A stretch of DNA of 64,000 nt from Natronoarchaeum philippinense (GTDB lineage Archaea; Halobacteriota; Halobacteria; Halobacteriales; Natronoarchaeaceae), in NCBI RefSeq assembly GCF_900215575.1, contig NZ_OBEJ01000005.1, forward strand, positions 1-64,000. Direction: 5' to 3'. The notes below the pieces were generated by a model. The model ran no database searches. It had not been told where the DNA came from and worked only from the letters and a program-made list of their open reading frames with translations. Positions within the stretch are counted from its first letter, which is position 1. Every line of letters begins with the position of its first letter. The position numbers and the translations under genes are program-made. Below, piece after piece: positions 17,063 to 24,371 of this stretch.

Positions 17063-17380
17063 TCATCCGTCCGCTCCCCCCAGCGAGTGTGCGATCGACG
17101 CCAGCCCGAGCAGGTTGCAGGCGGTGATCACAAGCACGATCACGCCGTCGCTGGCCGTCGTCAGCAGGTCGACGCCGTAGGACAGGGCGAACGGAATCGG
17201 CGTCACGAACGCGACGCCGATGGCCAGAAACAGCATCGGTCGGCTGCCGTTACGGGCGTACCCGCGGTAGGCTTGCGCCGCGACGAACGCGCCGAGCGCG
17301 GCCGCGACCAGTCCCATCACGAAGACACTCCCAGCCCCGTCGAACGCGATGGCGCCGACTGCAGTCCGTAGCTGGGTCAT
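17063..17380 (-). CDS. Small three-TM membrane protein, paralogue of neighbour
   Basis: 105 residues from ATG at 17378-17380. Three hydrophobic segments (about 18-38, 48-66, 75-98) are joined by short loops, the first containing AYRGYARNGSRPMLFLAIGVAF. This loop plus the following helix resembles ASGYRAARAPALLWLAVGVAL in the next gene, and both proteins have 105 residues, so they look like a tandem duplication. The family (possibly DUF7521-like) is typically found beside winged-helix genes in haloarchaea. Role unknown; sensing at the membrane is a guess from context. Confidence 0.7.
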   Translation of the reverse strand: MTQLRTAVGAIAFDGAGSVFVMGLVAAALGAFVAAQAYRGYARNGSRPMLFLAIGVAFVTPIPFALSYGVDLLTTASDGVIVLVITACNLLGLASIAHSLGGADG

Positions 17381-17435
17381 GGCTCTGGCTCCTCTCGCTG
17401 CGGTTCGTTCGCCGCTTGCTGGCGTCGTGGTCCTC

Positions 17436-17753
17436 TCATGGGTCCCCGTAGATCGCGTACAGTATCGCCGTCAGCCCGAGCAGTTCGCCGATCAGCGCGA
17501 CGCCTCTGACGATCTCCGTAGGCGCCGTCGTCAACGTCGGCAACAGCACCCGCGCGGCCGTCGGGGCGGCGCTGAGCAGCGCGACGCCGACGGCCAGCCA
17601 CAGCAACGCCGGCGCTCTGGCGGCTCGATACCCGCTCGCAGCCCGGTAGACGATCCAGCACGCCAGTGCGAACGCGATCGCCTGCCCAACCAGCGCGGCC
17701 ACCGCCACCGGCACCGACCCGCCCGTCGCCGACTGGAGGATGAGCCCCGACAT
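17436..17753 (-). CDS. Small three-TM membrane protein, paralogue of neighbour
   Basis: 105 residues from ATG at 17753, starting 5 nt after the stop of the winged-helix gene, so almost certainly co-transcribed. Layout matches the downstream paralogue: an N-terminal helix (VAVAALVGQAIAFALACWIVY), a basic loop with YRAARAP, a second helix (LLWLAVGVALLS) and a C-terminal helix (IVRGVALIGELLGLTAILYAI). The conserved loop Y-R-A/N places Arg residues on the cytoplasmic side. No enzyme motif. It probably forms a small membrane partner of the regulator encoded before it. Confidence 0.72.
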   Translation of the reverse strand: MSGLILQSATGGSVPVAVAALVGQAIAFALACWIVYRAASGYRAARAPALLWLAVGVALLSAAPTAARVLLPTLTTAPTEIVRGVALIGELLGLTAILYAIYGDP

Positions 17754-17758
17754 CGAGA

Positions 17759-18100
17759 TCAGAGCTCCTCGTACAACCGGGTGAATCGGTCGGCGGCGTC
17801 CTCCTCGGTTCGCTGGACGCTAACGTCGAACTCGCCGTCGTCGAGCTCGACGGCGACGCGTTCGAGCCGGGCTCGGTATATTTTGTAGTGGTTACCGTCC
17901 GGATCGAGTTCCTGCTCGGCTTCGACCAGATCGTGCTCGTCGAGCCGGTCGATCCGGCGGTAGACCGTCGGCGGCGAGGCGTCACAGCGCTCGGTGAGCA
18001 CGTCTGCGGACATGGGTTCTTTGCTCGTCTCGATGAGGATCGCTCGCGCGTACTCGTCGTCGAGCAGCCCGAGCAGTTCCGCGTCCTCATCGTCGGTCAT
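17759..18100 (-). CDS. Winged-helix transcriptional regulator (ArsR-like)
   Basis: 113 residues from ATG at 18100. A winged helix fills residues 5-75: DDEYARAILIETSKEPMSADVLTERCDASPPTVYRRIDRLDEHDLVEAEQELDPDGNHYKIY, with the recognition helix SPPTVYRRIDRL and a wing ending HYKIYRARLERV. The C-terminal tail is charged. It heads a three-gene unit with two membrane paralogues and is divergent from an ABC exporter. A perfect 15-nt palindrome lies between the two promoters. Its own TATA box (CTTTTATATC, about 18124-18133 on the minus strand) sits about 25 nt upstream, suggesting a near-leaderless message. Confidence 0.85.
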   Translation of the reverse strand: MTDDEDAELLGLLDDEYARAILIETSKEPMSADVLTERCDASPPTVYRRIDRLDEHDLVEAEQELDPDGNHYKIYRARLERVAVELDDGEFDVSVQRTEEDAADRFTRLYEEL

Positions 18101-18141
18101 ACTACGGTTTGTTTCATTGATTGATATAAAAGCACCAGTAG

Positions 18142-18156
18142 TTTCCGAGTCGGAAA
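18142..18156. promoter_or_regulatory. Palindromic operator candidate between divergent promoters
   Basis: TTTCCGA-G-TCGGAAA is a perfect palindrome with 7-bp arms. It lies between the TATA box of the winged-helix gene (about 18124-18133, minus strand) and the TATA-like ATTAAC of the ABC exporter (about 18168-18175, plus strand). The spacing would let one bound dimer touch both promoters. Binding by the adjacent winged-helix protein is inferred from position only. Confidence 0.55.
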
Positions 18157-18202
18157 GTGCCGCCGGGGTATTAACGTGGCTCCGGCATAAGCCGAAGACG
18201 AA

Positions 18203-19159
18203 ATGACCGCAATCGAGACTGACGGACTCACCAAGCGATTCGGTGATGTCGTCGCCGTCGACGACGTGAACTTACGCGTCGAAGAGGGCGAAGTGTTTGG
18301 CTTTCTCGGCCCCAACGGCGCCGGCAAGTCGACGACGATCAACATGCTGCTCGACTTCGCCCGCCCGACGGCCGGCTCCGCGACGGTGCTTGGCTACGAT
18401 TCCCAAGACGAAGCCGAACAGATCCACCGCCGCATCGGCGTCCTTCCGGAGGGGTTCGACCTCTACGAGCGCCTCTCGGGACGCAAGCACATCTCCTTCG
18501 CCATGAAGACCAAAGGCATCGACGGCAACCCCGACGACATCTTGCGTCGCGTCGGCCTGAGCGATGAGGACGCTCGGCGTCCCGCCGGCGGCTACTCCAA
18601 AGGGATGCGCCAGCGCCTCGCCTTCGGGATGGCGCTCGTCGGCGATCCCGACCTCCTGCTCATGGACGAGCCCTCCAGCGGCCTCGACCCGACCGGCATC
18701 AACGAACTCCAAGAGCTCGTCCGCGAGGAGACCGAGCGCGGCACGACGGTGTTTTTCTCCAGCCACATCCTCGAACACGTCGAGGCGATCTGCGACCGTG
18801 TCGGGATCATGAACCAGGGCGAACTCGTCGCCGTCGGCACGCTCGAAGAGCTCTACGAGCAGATCGGCGGCGACGCGACGCTCGAACTCGATCTCGATGG
18901 GGTTCCCCAGCGGGCGCTCGAGGACCTGCCGTCGATCGACGGCGTGACCGGCGCCGAACGCACTGACGAGACTGTCGTCGTCCGCTGTGACGACCCGACG
19001 GCGAAAGCCAGAGCGATCAACCGCGTCGAAGCCGCCGGCGCGACCGTCCTCGACATCCGCGTCGAGGATCAGTCGATCGACGAACTGTTCGAGCAACTCA
19101 CCGGTGCTGGGGAAGCACACGAAGCCGTCGAACAGCCCGCCGAGGAGGTCGTCGCATGA
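18203..19159 (+). CDS. ABC transporter ATP-binding protein (exporter type)
   Basis: 318 residues. The nucleotide-binding domain has Walker A GPNGAGKS (36-43), Q-loop region RIGVLPEGFDLYERLSG, signature YSKGMRQ (131-137), Walker B LLLMDEP (151-157) and the switch His in SSHILEHVEAICDR. The C-terminal 80 residues are the extension found in ABC-2 exporters (drug, Cu or Nos type), ending in a helical SIDELFEQLTG. The permease follows with a 4-nt ATGA overlap, so the pair forms one complex. The substrate is unknown. The divergent regulator and intervening palindrome suggest ligand-controlled expression. Confidence 0.9.
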   Translation: MTAIETDGLTKRFGDVVAVDDVNLRVEEGEVFGFLGPNGAGKSTTINMLLDFARPTAGSATVLGYDSQDEAEQIHRRIGVLPEGFDLYERLSGRKHISFAMKTKGIDGNPDDILRRVGLSDEDARRPAGGYSKGMRQRLAFGMALVGDPDLLLMDEPSSGLDPTGINELQELVREETERGTTVFFSSHILEHVEAICDRVGIMNQGELVAVGTLEELYEQIGGDATLELDLDGVPQRALEDLPSIDGVTGAERTDETVVVRCDDPTAKARAINRVEAAGATVLDIRVEDQSIDELFEQLTGAGEAHEAVEQPAEEVVA

Positions 19160-20052
19160 ACCTCGCTGTCGTCGCCCAAAAGGACTTCGAGGACGCCGCC
19201 CGCTCGAAGATGCTCTGGTCGCTGACGGGACTGCTCGTCGTGCTCATCGGCATCTTCTACGTCGGCGCGTGGTACTTCGCCGACGATCCCGGCGCGGCCC
19301 AGCTCGTACAGGGACTTGCCCTGCCGATGCAGGTGATCGTCCCGCTCGTGGCGCTGATCGCCGGCTACATGTCGATCGTCGGCGAGCGCCGGTCGGGGAG
19401 CATCAAGGTCCTGCTCGGGCTGCCGCCGACTCGGAGCGACGTGGTGTTCGGGAAGCTCGTCGGCCGCAGCAGCGTCGTTGCGACGGCGATTTTGACGGGG
19501 TTTGTCGTCGCCGCGGTCCTGAGCGGCCTGCTGATCGGCGGCGTCCCGCTGGCCGACCTCGCCGGCCTGCTCGTGGGCTCCGTACTGCTCGGACTCGCGT
19601 TCGTCGGCATCGCCGTCGGCGTCTCCGCGGCGGTGTCCTCCCGCGGTCGAGCGATGTCGGCAGTCGTCAGCACGTACCTCCTGTTCCTCGGGTTCTGGGA
19701 CGTGCTGATCGGTGGCGTCTACCGGATTGCCACCGGCGCCTTCCCGCCGTCTCCGATCGTCCCCCAGCAGCCGGTCGAGCCGTGGGCGCTCCTCCTCCAG
19801 CGGCTCAACCCGATGGAGGCCTACGGCGTCGTCGCCACCGCGCTGATCGACAGCCGCGTGTTCCCGCTGACGCTGCAGTTCCCGATCGGTATCAACCCGA
19901 CGCCGAATCCGGAGGTTTCGACGGCCGATCTCGTCGTCGGCGACCTGCCGTTTTACCTTTCGGACTGGTTCGCGGCGGTCGTCCTGCTCGCGTGGTTCGC
20001 TGTTCCCGTCGTGCTGGGCTACCTGCGATTCCGCGGCGTCGACCTCGGGTAG
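19156..20052 (+). CDS. ABC-2 type permease
   Basis: 298 residues from ATG at 19156 in the ATGA overlap with the ATPase gene. The start LAVVAQKDFEDAARSKMLWSLTGLLVVL is the usual amphipathic helix plus first span of haloarchaeal ABC-2 permeases. About six spans are visible (20-40, 55-75, 108-130, 142-165, 178-198 and 268-290). A large extracellular loop between the fifth and sixth spans holds LQRLNPMEAYGVVATALID and FPIGINPTPNPEVS. It forms the membrane channel for the preceding ATPase. Cargo cannot be told from sequence. Confidence 0.88.
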   Translation: MNLAVVAQKDFEDAARSKMLWSLTGLLVVLIGIFYVGAWYFADDPGAAQLVQGLALPMQVIVPLVALIAGYMSIVGERRSGSIKVLLGLPPTRSDVVFGKLVGRSSVVATAILTGFVVAAVLSGLLIGGVPLADLAGLLVGSVLLGLAFVGIAVGVSAAVSSRGRAMSAVVSTYLLFLGFWDVLIGGVYRIATGAFPPSPIVPQQPVEPWALLLQRLNPMEAYGVVATALIDSRVFPLTLQFPIGINPTPNPEVSTADLVVGDLPFYLSDWFAAVVLLAWFAVPVVLGYLRFRGVDLG

Positions 20053-20105
20053 CCGCGGCGACCGCGGTCCCGGACCGTTAAGGGCGCTCGGCTCCTGTCT
20101 CGGGT

Positions 20106-20360
20106 ATGGTAACGAAGCGGTCGATCGGCGCGAGCCTGCTGTTGCTCGGGCTGGCCTTCGTCGGAATCTTCCACACGATCGCCGCCTTGGCGTTCGACAG
20201 CGGGCTGTTCTACATCGGCGTCGTGATCGCGGCGCTGTCGCTGCTGGGGATCGTTCTAGTCAACATTCCGCCCGACGAGTCGTCCGGTGATGCGGACGAG
20301 TCCGGCGGTGACGACGCCGACGAGGTGGCCGCAAACGGTCGCGGCTCCGACCGCGAGTAA
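20106..20360 (+). CDS. Small two-TM protein with acidic tail
   Basis: 84 residues from ATG at 20106. Two hydrophobic helices (about 7-30, IGASLLLLGLAFVGIFHTIA, and 34-54, GLFYIGVVIAALSLLGIVLV) are followed by a 28-residue tail of Asp, Glu, Ser and Gly. It lies 53 nt after the ABC permease and could be the last gene of that unit. No motif. The acidic tail, probably cytoplasmic, is the kind of low-complexity end common in haloarchaeal membrane proteins. Confidence 0.6.
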   Translation: MVTKRSIGASLLLLGLAFVGIFHTIAALAFDSGLFYIGVVIAALSLLGIVLVNIPPDESSGDADESGGDDADEVAANGRGSDRE

Positions 20361-20367
20361 GAGCGTC

Positions 20368-20661
20368 TCAGGCGATCCGAAGCATTTGGGCGTGGAGCGT
20401 CGATCCCACTTCGAGGACGTTGCCCTCCTCGACGAACCCGTGTTCGATAGCGAGTTCGACCGACTCGGTACCGACGATGTTTGCGACGTTGGCTCGGGCG
20501 AGGCTCTCGACGACGGCCTCCTCGTCGACGCGCTCGCCGCCGTAGAACTCCTCGGTGACGGTCAAGGACATCTCGCCGCTCTCGTAGGTTTCGCCGAGCG
20601 CGTCCCGGTCACAGACCGCGACCAGCAGCCCCTCGTCGGTCTCGCGCTCGTTGAGAATCAC
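20368..20661 (-). CDS. DUF424-family protein
   Basis: 97 residues from GTG at 20661, which sits inside the stop of the TPR gene (GTGA, 4-nt overlap). The text VILNERETDEGLLVAVCDRDALGETYESGEMSLTV (in pieces), then EEAVVESLARANVANIVGTESVELAIEHGFVEEGNVLEVGSTLHAQMLRI matches DUF424, a small archaeal alpha/beta family of unknown function with solved structures. The GTG start was chosen because it gives the family length and translational coupling; no upstream ATG exists in a coding frame. The partnership with a TPR protein is worth noting. Confidence 0.85.
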   Translation of the reverse strand: MILNERETDEGLLVAVCDRDALGETYESGEMSLTVTEEFYGGERVDEEAVVESLARANVANIVGTESVELAIEHGFVEEGNVLEVGSTLHAQMLRIA

Positions 20662-21398
20662 TCTACCAGCTCCTGTTCGGCCTGCTCGCGCAGTTCTTCG
20701 GCCTCCTCGACGATCTCTTCGGCCTCCTCGTACTTGCCGAGTTCTTCGAGCGCGCGGGCTTTCTCTTCGAGGATGGTCGCGTTGCGCATCCCCAGCCGGA
20801 TGGCGTTGTCGAGGCAGTTCAGCGCGTCCTCTGCGAGGCCCCGCTCCAGCAGGAAGAAGCCGCGATTGTACCAGCCCTGCGCGAACCGGTTGTCGATCTC
20901 GACGGCGCGCTCGGAGTGCTCTAGGGCCTGCTCGGTGCGGCCCGATTCCCAGAGTGCGTACGCGAGGTTGGTCTCGGCGGTCGCGGCGTGCTCGCTGTCC
21001 TCGTCGATCGACAGCGCCTCGCGGTGGGCGCCGATGGCGGCGTCCCACTCTTCGAGTTCGGAGTGAGCGACGCCCTTGTTCACCCACGCCTCTTGTTCGA
21101 TGTGGGCGTCGTCGGCAAAGCGTGCGGTCCGCTCGAACGTCTCGGTCGCCTGTTCGTAGCGGTTGATGCTCATGTAGTTGAGCCCCACGTCGATCAGCGC
21201 GGCGGCGTCGATGGCGTCGTCGGCGATCGACGCTTCGTCGAGCATGTCCGTGACGGCTCGCGAGTCGACGGGGTCGACCTGATCGGGATCGACCTGCAAC
21301 TCGGGCGGGTCGAGATCGAACTCGTCGTGGGCGTCGCTGAATCCCTGCCCTTCGGAGAACTGGTGTTCTTCGGGGCGCTCATCGTCCGAATCAGTCAT
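20658..21398 (-). CDS. TPR-repeat protein
   Basis: 246 residues from ATG at 21398. After an acidic, disordered N-terminus (1-55), about five tetratricopeptide repeats cover residues 65-225, each of the pattern A-x-x-x-G/N-x-A-x-x-x-x-x-x-x-Y/W-x-x-A (for example GLNYMSINRYEQATETFERTA, WVNKGVAHSELEEWDAAIGAH). The end is a Glu-rich helix, EEAEEIVEEAEELREQAEQ. TPR proteins act as scaffolds for protein-protein contacts. The stop overlaps the GTG of the DUF424 gene, so the two are translated together and may interact. Confidence 0.88.
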   Translation of the reverse strand: MTDSDDERPEEHQFSEGQGFSDAHDEFDLDPPELQVDPDQVDPVDSRAVTDMLDEASIADDAIDAAALIDVGLNYMSINRYEQATETFERTARFADDAHIEQEAWVNKGVAHSELEEWDAAIGAHREALSIDEDSEHAATAETNLAYALWESGRTEQALEHSERAVEIDNRFAQGWYNRGFFLLERGLAEDALNCLDNAIRLGMRNATILEEKARALEELGKYEEAEEIVEEAEELREQAEQELVE

Positions 21399-21741
21399 GG
21401 CCCGCCGTACGTTTGCGCGAGTGTTAAGGCCTGCGTTGGCGGCCGCGTCGCCTCGGCATCGTCGGCGTCGAGGCGCGTCGCCGACGGCGCTATTACCGGC
21501 GGATGATGAACAGGCGACGCGGCGTCCGCACCCGAAACGGTCGCGTCGCGCTCGTTGCGGATCGGCGCTTCTGATCCGCTCGGGGCCGCGCTGTGGGGCG
21601 CGACCGTATCGAGGCCGTTTCGGGCGTCAGTCAGCGCACGCCGGCGTTCGCCGCGCTCCGGTACTTGAATGTGTAGCCGAGACGCGGCCGACGAAACTGT
21701 TCCGGCGTCAACTTTACTCTCCATGACGCCGATCGTTCGAT
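21399..21741. other. GC-rich intergenic region
   Basis: 343 bases with open frames on both strands that show no haloarchaeal coding character, so I treat it as non-coding. It holds a 7-bp hairpin GCGGATC/GATCCGC (21557-21579), several near repeats of GGCGTCG/GCGTCGC, and at its right end a TTTACTC element about 27 nt before the ThpR ATG, which fits as its promoter. A GTTAAGG element at about 21421-21427 (plus strand) lies 25 nt upstream of the TPR start. Confidence 0.4.
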
Positions 21742-22302
21742 ATGGGACGGCGACTGTTCGTCAGCGTCGATCTGCCTGATGAGTTCGCGGACGATATCGC
21801 GGCAGTACAGGCGCGATTCGAGGATGCCGACGGCCTCTCGTTTACCGATCCCGAACAGGCCCACGTCACGATGAAGTTTCTCGGTGATGTCGACGAGGAC
21901 CGCGTCGAAGCCGTCGGCGACGCCGTTGCCGAGGCTGTCGCGGCCGCCGATGTCGAACCGTTTCGCGCCCGGTACGAGGGGCTCGGCGTCTTTCCGTCGC
22001 TGGAGTACATTTCGGTCCTGTGGCTCGGCGTCACTGCGGGTAACGACGAGCTGAGCCGGCTTCACGATGCCATCGAAGACCGGACGACAGCACTCGGGTT
22101 CGACGCCGAAGGGCACGAGTTCACGCCACACGTCACGCTCGCGCGGATGGAACACGCCGGCGGCAAAGAACTGGTCCAGCGCGGCGTCCGCGAGTGGACG
22201 CCGACGGTCGGCGAGGCGACAGTCGACGCTGTCTGTCTCACCGAGAGCGAACTGACGAGCGAGGGGCCTGTCTATTCGACCGTCGAGCGATTCCCGTTCT
22301 GA
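21742..22302 (+). CDS. thpR: RNA 2',3'-cyclic phosphodiesterase
   Basis: 186 residues, 2H phosphoesterase (LigT/ThpR) family. It opens 2',3'-cyclic phosphates on RNA to 2'-phosphates. The two HxTx motifs are HVTM (His41-Thr43) and HVTL (His130-Thr132), at the expected separation, and the N-terminus RLFVSVDLPDE is the family start. In archaea the enzyme may act on products of the tRNA splicing endonuclease, which leaves 2',3'-cyclic ends; an intron-containing tRNA-Met lies in this window. A TATA-like element about 27 nt upstream suggests a leaderless transcript. Confidence 0.92.
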   Translation: MGRRLFVSVDLPDEFADDIAAVQARFEDADGLSFTDPEQAHVTMKFLGDVDEDRVEAVGDAVAEAVAAADVEPFRARYEGLGVFPSLEYISVLWLGVTAGNDELSRLHDAIEDRTTALGFDAEGHEFTPHVTLARMEHAGGKELVQRGVREWTPTVGEATVDAVCLTESELTSEGPVYSTVERFPF

Positions 22303-22315
22303 CCGTCCAGTCGCC

Positions 22316-22984
22316 CTAGTGCTCTACGCCGCCGAACAGCGTCTCGATGTTGTCGGCCTCGCCGTCAGTCAACGGCGGGTAGTTCGGGTACGCGCCCACG
22401 CAGACGATAAAGTCCTCGCCGTGTGCTACGGGATTCGTGACGTGTAACGTGAGATCGACGGTCTGGCCCGTGCCGGCGAACGTCGCCTCGCCCTCGTACT
22501 CGCCGACCGTCGCTTGGCTGCCGAGGATGCTGGTGGTGTACTCGCCGACGCCGGTAACGTCTTCGAGGCCTTCGTAGCTGTCTTGAACCAGCTTTACCAG
22601 ATCCCGGTGGCTCTTGTCGCCGACGGGGTTGAGCGTCCTGTCGGCGATGTCGATCTCGACCTGCGGCGTCGAGAACGCGATGAACTTTGCTCCGCGGAAG
22701 CTATCGAACCCACTGACGTTGACAGAGCGGTCGTACTCTGCCTGCCAGTTCGAGGCCACGACCGTCCGCTCTTGGCCGCCGACCTCGAACGTCCGCTCGA
22801 TATCGACTTTCTCGACGGTGTTTTCCTCGTACTCCGTGTCGTCGAGCGCGCTCTGTGCGACCGTCGCTTTGTTGGCCGACACTTCCAGAGCGTCGTTGCC
22901 CAGAATGAACCCGGTACACCCCGCGAGTGCCCCGCTCAACGCGGTGCCTGTCCCCGCTAGAAACCGCCGGCGGTTTGATGACAT
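22316..22984 (-). CDS. Tat lipoprotein, DUF6517-like
   Basis: 222 residues from ATG at 22984. The signal has twin arginines (RRRFLAG, 5-11) and a lipobox ALAGC (Cys23), so it is exported by Tat and lipid-anchored at Cys23, the common haloarchaeal route. The mature part runs ALEVSANKATVAQSALDDTEYEE, VEKVDIERTFEVGGQERTV, FIAFSTPQVEI and NPVGDKSHRDLVKLVQDSYEGL, which matches haloarchaeal DUF6517. No enzyme motif. The upstream in-frame extension to 23386 is antisense to the divergent radical SAM gene and was not used. Confidence 0.85.
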   Translation of the reverse strand: MSSNRRRFLAGTGTALSGALAGCTGFILGNDALEVSANKATVAQSALDDTEYEENTVEKVDIERTFEVGGQERTVVASNWQAEYDRSVNVSGFDSFRGAKFIAFSTPQVEIDIADRTLNPVGDKSHRDLVKLVQDSYEGLEDVTGVGEYTTSILGSQATVGEYEGEATFAGTGQTVDLTLHVTNPVAHGEDFIVCVGAYPNYPPLTDGEADNIETLFGGVEH

Positions 22985-23134
22985 ACCCGTGGAATGTGGT
23001 CGGCGGCTTGTATATGCTGTGGCCGCCGATTCCGGCTCGTTGACGCTTGACATGGCCGGTTCGTGCGAACGCTCCGTCCGGCTCGATGGCTTTCGCACGC
23101 TTTTTGCGTCCGCGGGATCAATGACAGGCAACGA

Positions 23135-24130
23135 ATGATCTCGAAGGGCTGCGAGCAGTGCGCCAACGGGGGGAAGATGGTGCTGTTCGTCTACGGCTAC
23201 TGCGACCAGCGCGACTGCTTTTACTGCCCGCTCGGCGAGAACCGCAAGAACGTCACCGACGTGTACGCCAACGAGCGTAAGGTCGAGTCCGACGAGGACG
23301 TCATCGCCGAGGCTGAGCGAATGGACGCGCTGGGTACCTCGATCACCGGCGGCGAGCCACAGGAAGCGCTGGATCGGACCTGCCACTATCTCGAACTACT
23401 CAAAGACGAGTACGGCGAGGACCACCACACCCACCTCTACACCGGCATCACTGGCGGGCGCGAGAACATGCGCCGCCTCTCGGAGGCCGGCCTCGACGAG
23501 ATTCGCTTCCACCCGCCGTTCGAGCAGTGGGGCGATCTCCACGGCACCGAGTGGGAGGACATCCTCTACATCGCCCGCGAAGAAGGCCTCACACCCGCGT
23601 TCGAGATTCCTGGCATCCGCGCCGAGGAGGAGTTCCTCGAATTCCTCGACGAGGGCGCCGCCGACTTCTGTAACATCAACGAGTTCGAGATGAGCGACGG
23701 CAACTACCGCCGGATGCAAGAGCAGGGTTTCGAACTCAAAGACGGCCACATGAGCGCTGTCGAGGGCTCGCGCGAGGAAATTCTCGACGTGATGGGCGAC
23801 CACGAGCGCGTCTACTTCTGTACGAGCGTGTTCAAAGACGCCGCCCAGCACCGCCGCCGGCTCAAGCGCATGGCTCGGAATATCCGCCGGGAGTTCGACG
23901 ACGTTACCGACGACGGCACGCTCGTCTACGGCAAGACGTGGGTCACGGAGCGGCGTCTCGACGAACTCGGCGTCCCCGAGGAGTTCTACACCGTCAAGTC
24001 CGACCACGTCGAGCTTGCGTGGTGGCTTCTCGAAGAGATGGTCGAGGACGGCGACGTGTCCGAGGGCGAGATCGTCGAGCAGTACCCGACGGTTGACGGC
24101 ACGGTTGTCGAGCGGACGCCGCTGGCGTAG
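23135..24130 (+). CDS. Radical SAM protein with CX4CX2C cluster motif
   Basis: 331 residues from ATG at 23135. The cluster motif reads YCDQRDCFYC (Cys23, Cys28, Cys31), that is CX4CX2C instead of the canonical CX3CX2C, and an extra pair Cys6/Cys9 stands before it. A SAM-binding Gly-rich stretch follows (SITGGEPQEAL, about 70-80) and a TIM-barrel-like alternation continues to about residue 270. The C-terminus ends EQYPTVDGTVVERTPLA. The family is conserved in archaea without an assigned reaction, as far as I can tell. The last 18 codons and the following DNA are duplicated downstream. Confidence 0.85.
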   Translation: MISKGCEQCANGGKMVLFVYGYCDQRDCFYCPLGENRKNVTDVYANERKVESDEDVIAEAERMDALGTSITGGEPQEALDRTCHYLELLKDEYGEDHHTHLYTGITGGRENMRRLSEAGLDEIRFHPPFEQWGDLHGTEWEDILYIAREEGLTPAFEIPGIRAEEEFLEFLDEGAADFCNINEFEMSDGNYRRMQEQGFELKDGHMSAVEGSREEILDVMGDHERVYFCTSVFKDAAQHRRRLKRMARNIRREFDDVTDDGTLVYGKTWVTERRLDELGVPEEFYTVKSDHVELAWWLLEEMVEDGDVSEGEIVEQYPTVDGTVVERTPLA

Positions 24131-24370
24131 CGATGAGCACCGCGAACGACCGTCGGGAGTGAGCGGCTTTTTGGCCCAGATTTTTCGAGGAGTGGTCGGT
24201 GTGCGACCCGACGAGAAAAAGGTGGCGTCCGAGCAGTACCCGACGGTTGACGGCACGGTTGTCGAGCGGACGCCGCTGGCGTAGCGACGAGTACCGCGAA
24301 CGCCCGGCGTTTTTGGCCGAGCTTTTTGCCGTAAGAGGTCGTGCTACGTGCGATCCGAACAGAAAAGGTC
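24076..24370 (+). repeat. Tandem duplication of radical SAM gene 3' end and flank
   Basis: Bases 24076-24133 are identical to 24230-24287 (58 nt, offset 154). The next 19 bases match at 16 positions, and similarity continues more loosely through the flank: a GGC-T5-GGCC stretch, a G(C/T)GGTCG(G/T) stretch and GTGCGA(C/T)CCGA-CAGAAAA-like text appear in both. The unit is therefore about 154 bp and carries the last 18 codons and stop of the radical SAM gene plus its 3' flank. The second copy is out of frame with the gene and non-coding. Confidence 0.85.
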
Positions 24371-24371
24371 G

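Noticed and set aside
21395-21726. Long open frames on both strands between TPR and thpR genes
   Set aside because: High G+C makes stop codons rare; both frames lack acidic haloarchaeal composition and any motif, and they overlap fully on opposite strands.
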